Shown in pieces: positions 33,675-43,620 of a stretch of DNA of 64,000 nt. The notes beneath the pieces are model-generated. The model was given only the letters and a program-made list of their open reading frames with translations. It searched no databases and was not told the origin of the DNA. Position 1 is the stretch's first letter, and each line of letters opens with the position of its first letter. The position numbers and the translations under genes are program-made. Source of the stretch: Prorocentrum cordatum (lineage: Eukaryota; Sar; Dinophyceae; Prorocentrales; Prorocentraceae). The stretch spans positions 298,501-362,500 of the forward strand of contig CAUYUJ010014325.1 in NCBI GenBank assembly GCA_963575745.1. Reading direction: 5' to 3'.

Positions 33675-33784
33675 AAGGTTTCTTATCCTCTTTCTTAAAG
33701 GGGCCGGGCAGTGGGGCTCGCCCCGGGCGGTTCCCCCAGTATCCGCCCCGCGGTTCCCCCAGTTACGCCCCCTCTGTTTAGCGT
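33675..33784. other. Short GC-rich spacer
   Basis: Contains two copies of CGGTTCCCCCAGT. No other feature was seen. Confidence 0.4.
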
Positions 33785-34080
33785 GGTCTATCTCATCTTA
33801 GCATAGCTTATTTTATCTTAGCTAAGCTTAGCTTCGTCCTAGCTCAGGTCTATCTTAGCTTAGCTTACCTTCATCTTAGCTTCGCTGAGCTTTCGCATAG
33901 CAGAGCACAACATAGCATAGCATAGCGTAGCATACCACAACGCAGCACAGCATATCATAACATAGCATAGCCTAGCCTAGCCTAGCCCAGCATAGGATTG
34001 CGCAGCATAGCAGAGCATATCATCGCATACCATAGCATCGCATAGCATAGCATAGCATAGCCTAGCGCAGCACAGCATCC
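33785..34080. repeat. (TAGCA)n-type degenerate pentanucleotide array
   Basis: TTAGC/CTTAG units pass into CATAGCATAGC and CAGCACAGC units over about 300 bp. No coding potential. Confidence 0.88.
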
Positions 34081-34310
34081 ACTATTGCTGCTGCTATATC
34101 TATATAATATACTTATGTGTGTGTGTGTGCGCACGTATGTTCCATGCATGTTGTCCGTCTGTGGGCCATATTGAGTCCTTAGTGGGGCAGCTTGAACCCT
34201 TAAGATTCACGAAGGTTTCGCACATAGCACCGACCGACCGTTCCTACTAATGTTGTTTTCCTAGAGGCTCCAACCCCTAGGTGGGGTCGCACTGGGATTA
34301 TTTTGATTCT
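34081..34310. other. Leader region upstream of copia relic 2
   Basis: A short (TG)n lies at 34113-34127. CTAGAGGCTCCAACCCCTAG occurs at 34262-34281 just upstream of Gag and could include a primer-binding site, but no tRNA match was established. No 5' LTR could be delimited. Confidence 0.3.
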
Positions 34311-35475
34311 ATGGCGGATTTCAGCGACCATCGTATTTCGGCCTTCAGTATAAGGATGACGGAACAAAACTACAATCAGTCAGTCATGTCATGTTGGATT
34401 GGAGATCGTGCGAAGTGGGCAGATTTCACTCAGGAGGTGAAGTGGTGGAAGTTCAGCAAGAACCTTAAGGTACCGCGCAGCCTTGCATCAAAGTTGGTTA
34501 TCAAGCTTACGGGCGCGGTACTATCGTCCGCGCTCGACATGCACGAAGAAGATCTACACCCAGCGGCCCCCGAGGACATTGAGGAGCCCGCCGACAGGAT
34601 CTCGGAACTAGCAGGGAATCGAGCATGTGCTCAGACATCTCGCGGAAAACCTTGGACATCAAAAGCCCGCGCAGAAGGGGGGGGCGCTCGAGGAATTCTT
34701 CGAGTCGACGCATCATCGCCGCAGAAGGCGGGAACGCGTGACATATTGGCTCGTCCGTTTCGAGGCTGGTCTTCAACAGCTTCGAGAAAACGACGTGGAC
34801 CTCGCCGCGCTGGGCGGCGTCGCTGGTTGGTTCCTATTCAGGAAAGCGGGACTTGCAGCAGAACGACGCGACCGCGTTGTGGGCAACTTGCCGGGCGAAC
34901 GCTGGTCGTTCCATAGAATCCGAGAATTGCTCGGGCGTGTGTTCCTGGACATCCATTCGTCCGAGCGAACTGCCGGCGCGCCGTCGCGGCCGCTGCCGCA
35001 GCGCCCCAACAGCAGTTGGCAGCGCCCATCTTCGAGCCGAACTCGCTCAGCGAATGTCGTCGACGAACCCGAGGGCGACGGGGGCGAGTCGGAGGGCTGC
35101 GGCGACGCCGGGGCCCACGTCCAGGGCATCGCTCGCCAGGGGCTCGAAGCCTGCAGTGCCGAGCTGGAGCAGTCCAACTTTGACCTCGGCGAGGTGTTCG
35201 ATGGCGACGACGCCGCCAAGGTGGAAGCCGCCGCGGCGGAGCTCGCCGCGCTTCCGGAGGCCATGGCGACCATTCGGTCGAGGCGGGGGGCCATCGAGGG
35301 CCGCGGGAAGGGCGCGCCGCAGCGCCGACCCGCTGGCGGGAACCTCCGCGGCCGCGTGGGCCAGCGCTCGAAGACCTCGCAGCGCCGGGGCCGCGGCGAG
35401 AAGGGGCGCTGGGCGGGCGACAGGGAATGCCCGGCACCGGGTGTCCGCAAGCGCGCCCGTAAAGACGGGCAATAG
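34311..35475 (+). pseudogene. Gag region of copia relic 2
   Basis: The ATG at 34311 gives MADFSDHRISAFSIRMTEQN, then the conserved-looking WADFTQEVKWWKF and SLASKLVIKLTGA. The phase changes near 34650 and continues as LGHQKPAQKGGALEEFFEST, ERVTYWLVRFEAGLQQLREN and VAGWFLFRKAGLAAERRDRV. The C-terminus is acidic, then Lys/Arg/Gly-rich, ending GRWAGDRECPAPGVRK. That resembles the last half of a CCHC zinc knuckle (CxxC.GHW.GD..C) with the two leading Cys and the His lost. Gag would form the virus-like particle and bind RNA. I chose 34311 because earlier codons in phase have no ATG. Confidence 0.72.
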
Positions 35476-35649
35476 GGCGGGGTCGAGGAATCGGAGGCCG
35501 CCCGCGCCGCCGGGCCAACGTCGCCGAGCAGGTCGCCGACCGGAACCGCGTGGAGTTCGGGGGCGAAGAGGTGATGCTACATCTAGAAGGTCCAGTCACC
35601 CCACCGCCCCGAGACGCTGGTCTCTGAGCGCGCGGCGCCCGACTGACCC

Positions 35650-36240
35650 ACCGTGGGCGCCGCCGAGAGGGGCGAGGCGCCCGGCGACGACAGGATCGGG
35701 GGGGTGATTGGCGCCGCCTGCGCGTTCTGCGCTGGCGGACTCGGGCGGCGCAAGAAGTGCGTGGACAGGCTCGTCAAGATGGGGCTCGCCGGCCAGATCC
35801 TGGAGGGGCCCGAGGGCGAAGCCCACGGGCTCGGGAACGGCGGCGCGCCCCCGAGCAAGCTGCGCGCCACCGCCCCATTCGTGCCATGCGGTCGCGCTGG
35901 GCGCGTCGGGTTCAGCGTCGTGGACAGCCCCGCGCTCGGCCTTCTGATCAGCCGGGACTTCATCCAGCTGTCCAAGATTGGCATCTCGCTCTGGGCGGAA
36001 CAGATGCGCATCGGGACCCGCTCCCAGAAGCTCGTCGCCAGCAGTGCGGGTCATCCCGCGATGTACCTCCATCTGGAAGAGTGGCTCACCATCGAGGACG
36101 CGGGCCGCGCGTTCGGCCCGAAGATCGCCGAACCCAAGACCGCCAACAACAACGACAAGTCGGCCCCACTGCCTACGGTCCATGCGGCGACCAGGGCGGA
36201 TTCCCTGGTCGAGTCCATCATGAAGCTCACCCCCAAGATG
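35650..36240 (+). pseudogene. Aspartic protease of copia relic 2
   Basis: The frame 35653-36447 includes VIGAACAFCAGGLGRRKKCV, GLGNGGAPPSKLRATAPFV, GFSVVDSPALGLLISRDFIQ and PAMYLHLEEW. The pattern of an active-site strand, then GNGG, then VVxSPxLGLLxGRD is that of retropepsin-like proteases of copia elements. The usual Asp-Thr-Ala triad reads Gly-Ala-Ala at the active-site position, so the catalytic Asp is missing. It would have cut the polyprotein. The frame has no internal stop over this span. Confidence 0.68.
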
Positions 36241-36389
36241 GGGTCAACCGTTCCAAGGCGACTTGAGCCGTGCCGAGTCGCCGGATCACGGCTTATGACC
36301 GTTGTGGCATCTGCTCTGGCCTGCTGCTCAACGGCAGCGACGCTGCCTACCATATCGGGAAGGACCTACAAGCAGGAAAGAGCGCGCGA

Positions 36390-36832
36390 GTACGCGCCGC
36401 CTTTCCGAGTACGCCATGGACTGCATTGCAGCGTCTCATTCTTTTGATCGATCCCAGCATGGCTGCGCAGCTACAAGCAGACAGGAACCACTCCGCGAAG
36501 ATGATCGACCTGCTCCTGAAATCAATGAGCCGCCTTCGCACGGAGTTCGGCAACCAGCTCGCGGCCGCTCTCGAGTGGCCTCGCTACTGCAAAGGCTGGG
36601 ACCAGACGAAGAACTACACCGCATATGCGCTGAAGAGGCAGCTCCCGCGCGCCATTGACTTCGACGGCTGCGCCTGCAACCTCAAGACCAAGAAGGGGGG
36701 TCCGATCAAGACGCAGTGGGGGATCACCACCGACCATTATGGAATCGACGATTCGCTGCGCAAGGTTTGCGACGGCGCGCGCGTGCACGTCGAAGCCCGT
36801 GGCCGACGCGCCAAGGACAGCGAGAAGTAAAC
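36390..36832 (+). pseudogene. Methyltransferase-like domain of copia relic 2
   Basis: The frame 36270-36830 reads AAFPSTPWTALQRL, LIDPSMAAQLQADRNHSAKM, FGNQLAAALEWPRYCKGW, RAIDFDGCACNLKTKKGGPI and VCDGARVHVEARG. It sits between protease and integrase, as in relic 1. PSTPW followed about 50 residues later by LEWPRYC parallels methyltransferase motifs IV (Pro-Cys) and VI (Glu-Asn-Val-like). The Cys of a Pro-Cys motif would be Ser here. The DGCxxxL..KK.GxPIK segment is a further conserved-looking block. Assignment to the cytosine-5 methyltransferase fold is my inference. Confidence 0.5.
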
Positions 36833-36964
36833 CAACGAGCGTTGCGGCGTTGGTCAAGCAGCTTCGCGAGCCGAACATGTCGACGCGCCGCGAAGCGAGC
36901 CCCGCTGAACCAGCAAGAAGGAGATCCGCTAGAAGGGCAGCACCGGCCCCAGCGGCCCCAGCCG

Positions 36965-38089
36965 AGCCATCACTAACGGCAGAAGAGGAGCGGACCCTCA
37001 AGTCCGCTATTATGCAGCTCCGCGTCAATACGGGGCACCCTGCCAATGGGGCGCTGGCCCGGGCGATCCGAGTGACGGGTGGATTCCAGAGAGCGATTGA
37101 GATGGCATTCGACTTATATTGCGAAGTGCGCGCCGCCCACCGACGACCTCTACTGCGCTTGCCTGGGAGTGCCCTGGGAGGATCAAGCTCGACAGGGGCT
37201 CAACGACTCCATTGAGGTAGATTGGTTTACCCTTGCCGACTGCGCCGGTAAACAGCTGGTCTTCCTAAACGCGGTCGACCTCGCCTCTGCGTTTCCGCCG
37301 TGTGGCGCAGTCTCCACAAGACGCCCTTCTGCCGTATTTGCCGGGTTTTTGCAGATATGGATCGCGCCGTTTGGGCCACCACTACGGGCGATAATTGGTG
37401 GTGGGGGTGATTTCGAGAGGGGGTTCTCGAAGGGGCTCGAGGACATGGGCTGCCGCCCCATCGCCGCTGCCGCGGCCACTCCGCAGCAGAACGCTGCCGT
37501 GTAGAGGCACGGGGGCGCGTGGGAGGTTCGCGCGAGGAAGCCGATCAACGAGTTCAGCATCAGGTTCGACCAGCCCGCGAACGCCCGCAAGGTCCAGCGG
37601 CTACTTGCCGCTGTCTGCTGGGCCATGAACAACTCAGTCAGCGCCGCTGGTCATTCGCCAGCGCAGTGAGCATTCGGACGCGGACTTCAATTGCCGCGCT
37701 GCTTGCTGGACAGCGCTGGGAGGCTCTCGCTGCGCGAGAGTGTTGTTTCTGACGAGCCCTTCTCCGAGGGAGTATGCATCATGAAGGCCGCCCGGGCGTC
37801 CGTCCAGCATTTGCGCTTCAACCGGCCCCTGCCCCGGGCGTCGCTCGCCAGATCGCGCGCAGACGGAGCTCAACATGCGCGAGACGTCTACCAGACGGGA
37901 GACCAGGTGTTTTTTAGGAGGGGGAACGGCAAGCCCATGCTAGCGCGGGCACTGCAGTGGCATGGAACTGGCTTCATCATCGGGTTCGAGGGGGCCTCGA
38001 ACGCATGGGCCAGCCACCGTTCCACCGCGGTCGAAATCAAACTCGGGGGCCTCCGACGCGCGACTGCAGCTGAGCTCGCGCCACGGTGA
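36965..38089 (+). pseudogene. Integrase of copia relic 2
   Basis: The N-terminal HHCC region reads LTAEEERTLKSAIMQLRVNT then GHPANGALARAI, with the first His as Arg and the last Cys as Arg (CEVRAAH). After a frame change near 37140 the core runs in one phase: NDSIEVDWFTLADC (first Asp present), LRAIIGGGGDFERGF (the second Asp, expected in DGGxEF, is Gly) and TPQQNAAV followed by TAG at 37502-37504, exactly where the catalytic Glu of the QN..VE motif is expected. The frame continues RHGGAWEVRARK, has TGA at about 37667, and ends with VFFRRGNGKP and GTGFIIGFEG, a normal copia C-terminal domain, before TGA at 38087. Confidence 0.85.
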
Positions 38090-38879
38090 CAGGTACTCAG
38101 TTCCGTGAACGGTAACCGGCCGCCGCCGCCTGGACAGCCTCGAGCTGGAGGACAGCCGCCAGCCCCTGGAGGAGATGGTGGTCCACCGCCTAGCGAAGGA
38201 GGAGGCGGAGGTGGAGGAACAAGTGGTTTTCCACCATCGCACCCTGGAGGGGGCGGCACCGCGCTCATGGATATCACCGGTGCGACGCCACAGAAGCGCC
38301 CCAGGACAACGGACGCGCCGCCAGCATTGCCAGCGCCGCAACCGCCGACGGCTACTGCGCAGCATAACTCTGGGAACGTCGAGGACGCCCCGGGGAACCG
38401 TCGGGCTCTCGCAGCGTCTGAGTGGCTTCGCCGAAAACAAGGAGACGACGGGCTTACTACATGTGGAGGAGCCTCTGGCAGGCGGATCAGCACCAGCACC
38501 TACAGGAGGACACCTTCCGCCTGCGCCCGCGCGTCTACCTGGCGCGCCGGCCTCGCCGGGCCCGGACACAGGAGCTGCTGCGCCAGAACAAGAGCCAGAC
38601 GACGCCCCAGCATTAGGACAAGAACCCGCCGAACAATCCGAGGCGGCACAGGAACGCCTTGCTGCGCGGGGCGATGGTCATTCATCAGATGCCGACAGTT
38701 CCAGATCCGAAGAACTTGGCAGATGGAGCAGGGCCGCGGAGGAGCAAGTCCACAAGGACACCGTCGCACGATGACCACGAGACTCTGAGGAACAACGCGG
38801 GAACAAAACACAACGACAAGGTCATCGAGAAGACGCCCCGCGCACGCTTCAGCGAGATCGGTTCGATGAGATAGACGAG
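38090..38879 (+). pseudogene. Integrase-RT linker of copia relic 2
   Basis: Pro/Gly-rich sequence (GNRPPPPGQPRAGGQPPAPG) continues in the integrase phase, then shifts frame near 38420 to acidic, Ala/Glu-rich text (PEQEPDDAPALGQEPAEQSE). Weakly conserved linkers of this kind separate integrase and RT in copia polyproteins. Confidence 0.5.
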
Positions 38880-39690
38880 CGGATCTATGCTCTCAAGCGC
38901 AATGACCTCTTGGGCAACTTGCCGAAATGCTTCAGGAGGCCCAAGGGCACCTTCAAGACCGACCTCTACTTGGACCACTACTTTCAGGTGCAGCGTCGAC
39001 GAGTTGCACTCGCTCACCAGGCACAGGGGGGCCATGCTCACCGGAAAGGCCGCAGCTAAGGAGATCAAGTGCGACAACCTTTCCACCGAGGAGAAGAAGC
39101 TCATGGATGAAGCCATGAAGGTCGAGTGGTCCAAGTGGGCAGAGTTCGGTGGCTACAAGAAGTTGCCGCCTAAGGAGCTGAAAGATATCCTCAAGCGCTA
39201 CCCTGGCATGCGACCTGCGGGCACCCGTTGGGCGTTTGCCCGCAAGGCCCAGAACCTCATGAAGGCCCGTCTTGTCGTCCAGGGATGTCAAGAGGACAAC
39301 TCCCAGATCCGCACTGACGCTCCTGCTGGGTCAAGGGACGCGCTTTAGCTTGCGCTGGCCGCCACCGCCCTGTCAGGCTGGAATCTCGCGTCCTGCGACG
39401 CGATGGCGGCCTGCCTCCAGTTGGGCAACATCGAGAGGCTGCCAGCGTCGCGCATGCCAGCCAAGAAGCCACCGCCAGGGACTTTGCCCGGCGAAATTGC
39501 GATGGCGACCGGCGCCATCTCTGGCGCCAGAGACGCCGGCCGACAGTTGTATCTCTACGCTCAGAAGGTATTCCAGGAACACGCCCGTGCCGAGAGCAAG
39601 CCCGAGAAGGGGCTCTACTACGTCTGCGACGACAAGGGCCTCGCTGCCATGATCCACTCGCACGTGGGCGATTTCCTGATCGCCAAGCAC
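38880..39690 (+). pseudogene. Reverse transcriptase of copia relic 2, cut off after the active site
   Basis: Early text (DERIYALKRNDLLGNLPKCF) is in frame 3. From about 38990 the RT continues in frame 1: AAAKEIKCDNLSTEEKKLMD, WSKWAEFGGYKKLPPKEL, MKARLVVQGCQEDNSQIRTD, then TAG at 39346-39348, then ALAATALSGWNLASCDAMAA (first catalytic Asp present), DAGRQLYLYAQKVFQEHA and AAMIHSHVGDFLIAKHG. The last is the YVDD-type active site with the first Asp changed to Gly. About ten codons later the sequence becomes a GC-rich tandem repeat. Confidence 0.85.
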
Positions 39691-39905
39691 GGCGTCAGTG
39701 GCCCTCGCTGCCCTTTGTGGCCCATATATACGCCGCTCGTGGCCCCAAGTCGCTCGCGCCCTCAGTGGCCCCGCTGCTGCCCTTCGTGGCCCCGCTGCTG
39801 CCCTCAGTGGCACCCTCGCTGCCCTTGGTGGCCCATATATACGCCCTTCGTGGCCCCCAGTCGCTCGTGCCCTCAGTGGCCCCATTGCTGCCCTTCGTGG
39901 CCCCA
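39690..39905. repeat. Direct repeat of ~113-123 bp at the end of copia relic 2
   Basis: GGCCCATATATACGCC occurs near 39719 and 39832, followed both times by TCGTGGCCCC, AGTCGCTCG and CCCTCAGTGGCCCC. This block is the junction between the RT relic and the macro-satellite. Confidence 0.75.
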
Positions 39906-42480
39906 GTGTAGCCCCGTCTGGGGATGCCCCCCAGACGGCCCGAGACAACCCCAAAAACAGGACGCCAGGGTTCAAAGGGCCCAAAACGCTTTTTAAGGGC
40001 ACAGAATCACCGAAATTCCTTTCCAAGACGCCCGCGATGGCTTCAGGACGGCCCAAAGAAACTCCAACACGCCCCAACAAGCCACCAAGAGGCTTCCCAA
40101 GAGGGCCCCGAGAGGCAAAATGCAATGTGGGCCCTGAAGTTTTGCTTGATTCTAGCGTTTCTGTATCTTCAGCCTCCAGACGCCCCAGCACTGTCCTAGA
40201 CGCCCATCGCTCCAGCACGGCATCAGAGGCCACCAAGCGGGCGCCGAGACAGCCGACAAAAGCACTTTACGGGCGTCCCGGGCTTCTGGGGACGCCCCTG
40301 GACGGCTGAAGACAGCGACCAAAACAGGACGCCAGGGGGCCCAAGACGCCCCTGAGGGCAGAGAATCGCCGAAATCCCGCTCCAAGACGCCCACGATGGC
40401 TGCGAAACGGCCCACGAGACTTCCAAGACGCCCCAAGAGGCCCCCAAGAGGCCTCCTACGAGGGCCCCGAGGGGCAAAGTTCAATGATTGTCTGGAGGTT
40501 TTTGCTTGATTCTAGCGTTTCTGTATCTTCAGCTTCCAGACGCCCCAACACGGTCCTAGACGCCCCAAGTATCGCCCCAGCACGGCCTCAGAGGTCCCTA
40601 AGCGGGCGCCGAGACAGCCGACGAAGGCGCTCTATGGGGATCCCGGGCTTCAGGAGACGCCCCCAGACGGCCCAAGACAGGGACCAAAACAGGACACCAG
40701 CGCTCCCAGAGGCCCCAAACGCTCCAAGAGGGCCGAGAATCGCTGAAATCCCGCTCGAAGACAGCCACGATGGCTTCCAGACGGCCCAAGGAACCTCCAA
40801 CACGCCCCAAGAAGATTTAAGAGGCCTCCCAAGAGGGCCCCAAGAGGCAAAATTCTGTGTTTTTCTTTAGCCAAGAGGGCCCCAAGAGGCAAACTTTTGT
40901 GATGTTCCTTAGGTTTTTTTTATGGATTTCCGTGTTTCTGTATTTTCAGCTTCCAGACGCCCCAACACGGTCCTCGACGCCCCAAGTATCGCCCCAGCAC
41001 GCCATCAGAGGTCCCCAAGCGGGCGCCGAGACAGCCGACAAAAGCGCTCTATGGGGATCCCGGGCCTCTGGGGACGCCCCCAGACGGCTGAAGACAGCGA
41101 CCAAAGCAGGACGTCAGGGCTCCAAGGGCCCCAAGACGCCCCTTGAGGGCAAAGAATCGCCAAAATCCCGCTCCAAGACGCCCACGACGGCTTCCGGACG
41201 GCCCGAGAAACGTTCAACACGCCCCAAGACGCCCCCAAGAGGCTTCCCAAGAGGGCCCCAAGAGGCAACATTCCATAATTTTCCATTGTTTTTGCTTGAT
41301 TCCAGCGTTTCTGTCCCTCAGCGGCCTCAGAGGTCCCTAAGCGGGCGCCGAGACAGCCGACAAAGGCGCTCTATGGGGATCCCGGGCCTTTGGGGACGCC
41401 CCCAGATGTCCCAATACACTGACCAAAACAGGACGCCAGGGGGCTCAAGACGCCCCTTGAGGGCAGAGCATCGCCGAAAGCCCGCTCCACGACGCCCACG
41501 ATGGTTGCGAGACGGCCCTAGAGGCTTCCAAGACGCCCCAAGAGGCCCCCAAGATACCTTCCAAGTGGGCCCCAGGAGGCAAAGTCAATTAATTGTCTTA
41601 CGGTTTGGAATGGATTTCAGCGTTTCTGCATTTTCGGCTTCACGACGCTCCAACACGATCCTCAACGCCCCAAGTATCGCCCCAGCACGGCCTCAGAAGC
41701 GCCCAAGCGGCCGCCGAAACGGCTGACAAAGGAGCTTTATGGGCGTCCCGAGCCACAGCCGCCAAAATAGGACACCAGGTCCAAAAGGCTCCAAGAGGGC
41801 CGAGAATCGCGGATATCCCGCTCCAAGACGCCCACGATGGCTTCCGCACGGCCCACGGAGCCTCCAACACGCCCCAAGAAGCTCCAAGAGGCCTTTCAGG
41901 AGGGCCCCAAGAGGCAACATGAATTGATTATCCTGAGGTTTTTGATGGATTTCAGCGTTTCTCCATTGTTGGCTTCACGACGCTCCAACACGGTCCTCGA
42001 TGCCCCAAGTATCGCCCCAGCACGGCTTCGGCGGCCCCTAAGCGGGCGCCGAGACAGCCCAAAAAGGCTCTCTATGGGCGTCCTGGGCTTCCGGGGAGGC
42101 CCCCCAGACGGCCCAAGACAACGACCAAAACAGGACGCCAGGGCCCCAAGGGGCCCCAAAACGCTTCTTGAGGGCAGAGTCGCCGAATTCCGCTCCAAGA
42201 CGCGGACGATGGCTTCCAGAAGGCCCAAGCGGCTTCCAAGACGCTCCAAGACGCCCCCAACAGGCTTCCCAAGAGGCGCCCAAGAGGCACAAGTGAAGGA
42301 TTGTCTTGTCAGTTTTGAAGGATTTGGGAGTTCTTACCTTTTCGGCTTGAAGACGCTGCAAGACGGCCCAGGAAGCCGCAAGTATCGCCCTAAGTCGGCC
42401 TCAAAGGCCCGCAAGCGGGCGCCGAGACGGCCCAAAAGGTACCCCAGACGGCTCTGGAGGCCTCTTGGTCGCCCCTCGTG
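39905..42480. repeat. ~360-bp macro-satellite built from CCAAGAGGGCCC-type motifs
   Basis: AAAACAGGACGCCAGGG recurs near 39955, 40322, 40685, 41106, 41425, 41769 and 42127, giving about seven units of 319-421 bp. Each has a GC-rich half of CCAAGACGCCC submotifs and an AT-richer half containing TTTCTGTATTTTCAGC and CACGGTCCT(A/C)GACGCC. Frames of 100-290 codons across it look alike from unit to unit but have no motif. I treat them as repeat-derived. Confidence 0.85.
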
Positions 42481-42574
42481 ATTCGCCGTGACGCGCCTCC
42501 GAATTTTCCAGCGGCTGCCGTCGTCGTCGCCGCGTCGTCCCAAATCGAGTTTGAAATCGGGAACGTTTGCGGTA

Positions 42575-42607
42575 AAGCCTAAGCGAGCGCGAAGCTGCGT
42601 GGTTGAG
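42575..42607. repeat. Degenerate copy of the AGCGCGCGCG hairpin element
   Basis: AAGCCTAAGCGAGCGCGAAG then CTGCGTGGTTGAG resembles the 38-bp hairpin at 42724-42761 and 51963-52000, with an altered right arm. Confidence 0.55.
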
Positions 42608-42723
42608 ACCAGTGCTGGCGACGGAAGCAGTGTGTGATGATTTCGAGGTCGCGACCGAGCTCGTCAGAGATACAGCGTGCTGGAATTCACCGTGGTGGCG
42701 GGCAGCCCTGAATGAGTTCTGAT

Positions 42724-42952
42724 TAGAACCTAAGCGAGCGCGAAGCGCGCGCGTGGTTCTACATACATACATATATATATATATATAAATGTAATATAGA
42801 CACACATGTGTGTATATATGTATGTGTAAGATGTGTATATATATACACATACACATACATAGGTGTGTGTGTGTGTATGTATGTATGTATGTTTGTATGT
42901 ATGTATGCATGCATGTATGTATGTATGTATGTATATATATATGTGTGTGTGT
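42724..42952. repeat. 38-bp hairpin element followed by TA/CA/GTAT microsatellite
   Basis: 42724-42761 begins TAGAACCTAAGCG and ends GCGTGGTTCTA, forming a hairpin of TAGAACC/GGTTCTA and CG-rich stems. It is followed immediately by (CATA)n, (TA)n, (CA)n/(TG)n and (GTAT)n tracts to about 42952. The same hairpin with a similar microsatellite lies at 51963-52190. Confidence 0.82.
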
Positions 42953-43019
42953 AGAATGGACTGGCCCTTCCTGCCACCGTGACTGGGCTGTGGGTCTGAA
43001 GCCCATTTGATGTTTGTTG

Positions 43020-43620
43020 GGATCTCGTGGGAGGCCTCTCGGGAGACTCTTGGAGGCAGTTCAGACGGCTCTCGGGGGCCGTTTCGGGGCCTCTTGGGGC
43101 TTTTTTTGTTGCGCCTTTTGGTAGCTTCTTGGGGTCTCTTGGGGACCCCCTGGGGGCCTCGTGGGGCCTCCTGGGTGCCTCTTGGGGCCTCCTGGGGGCC
43201 TCTTGTGGCGGAAGGCTCGAGTTTCGGTTCGTGATCCTTCTCATGGGTCCCTTTGGGGGCTGTCTTTTGGTCCTTTGGGGCCGTTTTGGGCACCTCTTGG
43301 AGGCCTCTTGAACCGTCTTGGGGCAGTCTTGGGAGCCTTTAGGGCCGTCTGGGAGCGTCGGGGAGCCGAATTGGTGAGAACGCCAAAATATTTCAAAAGC
43401 CAAGCAAGGTCAATGATGTTGGCATCTTGGGGCTTTCTTGGGAGGTCTCTTGGAGGCCTTATTGGGTGTCTTGGAGGCCTCGTGGGCCGTCTCCAGGCCA
43501 TCTTGAGCGCCTTGGGGCAATCGTTCGGCGACTCGGGGCCCTCTTGGACCGTCTTGGGAGGCCACTTGGGGCCCTCTTCGCCCGTCTTGAGCCCCTCGTG
43601 GGCCCGAACAAATAATTCAT
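43020..43620. repeat. CTTGGGGCC-type array, opposite orientation
   Basis: Degenerate TCTTGGGGCCTCTTGGGG submotifs are the reverse complement of the CCAAGAGGCCC motif at 39905-42480. A 50-bp AT-richer insert with GAACGCCAAAATATTTC lies at 43378-43425. Confidence 0.85.

Larger units (their letters stand above)
34311..39690 (+). mobile_element. Ty1/copia-type retrotransposon relic 2, 3'-truncated
   Basis: Domain order is Gag (34311-35475), aspartic protease (about 35650-36240), methyltransferase-like domain (36390-36830), integrase (36965-38089), Pro/Gly-rich linker (38090-38880) and RT (38880-39690). RNase H and the 3' LTR are absent. The sequence turns into GC-rich tandem repeats just after the RT active-site region. 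Stops and frame changes occur throughout, and catalytic residues in protease, integrase and RT are altered. Its sequence differs clearly from relic 1 while sharing the same architecture, so the two belong to different copia lineages. Confidence 0.88.

Noticed and set aside
39905-42480. Frames of up to 289 codons across the macro-satellite as a repeat protein
   Set aside because: Unit lengths (319-421 bp) do not keep phase, the frames switch from unit to unit and both strands are open.
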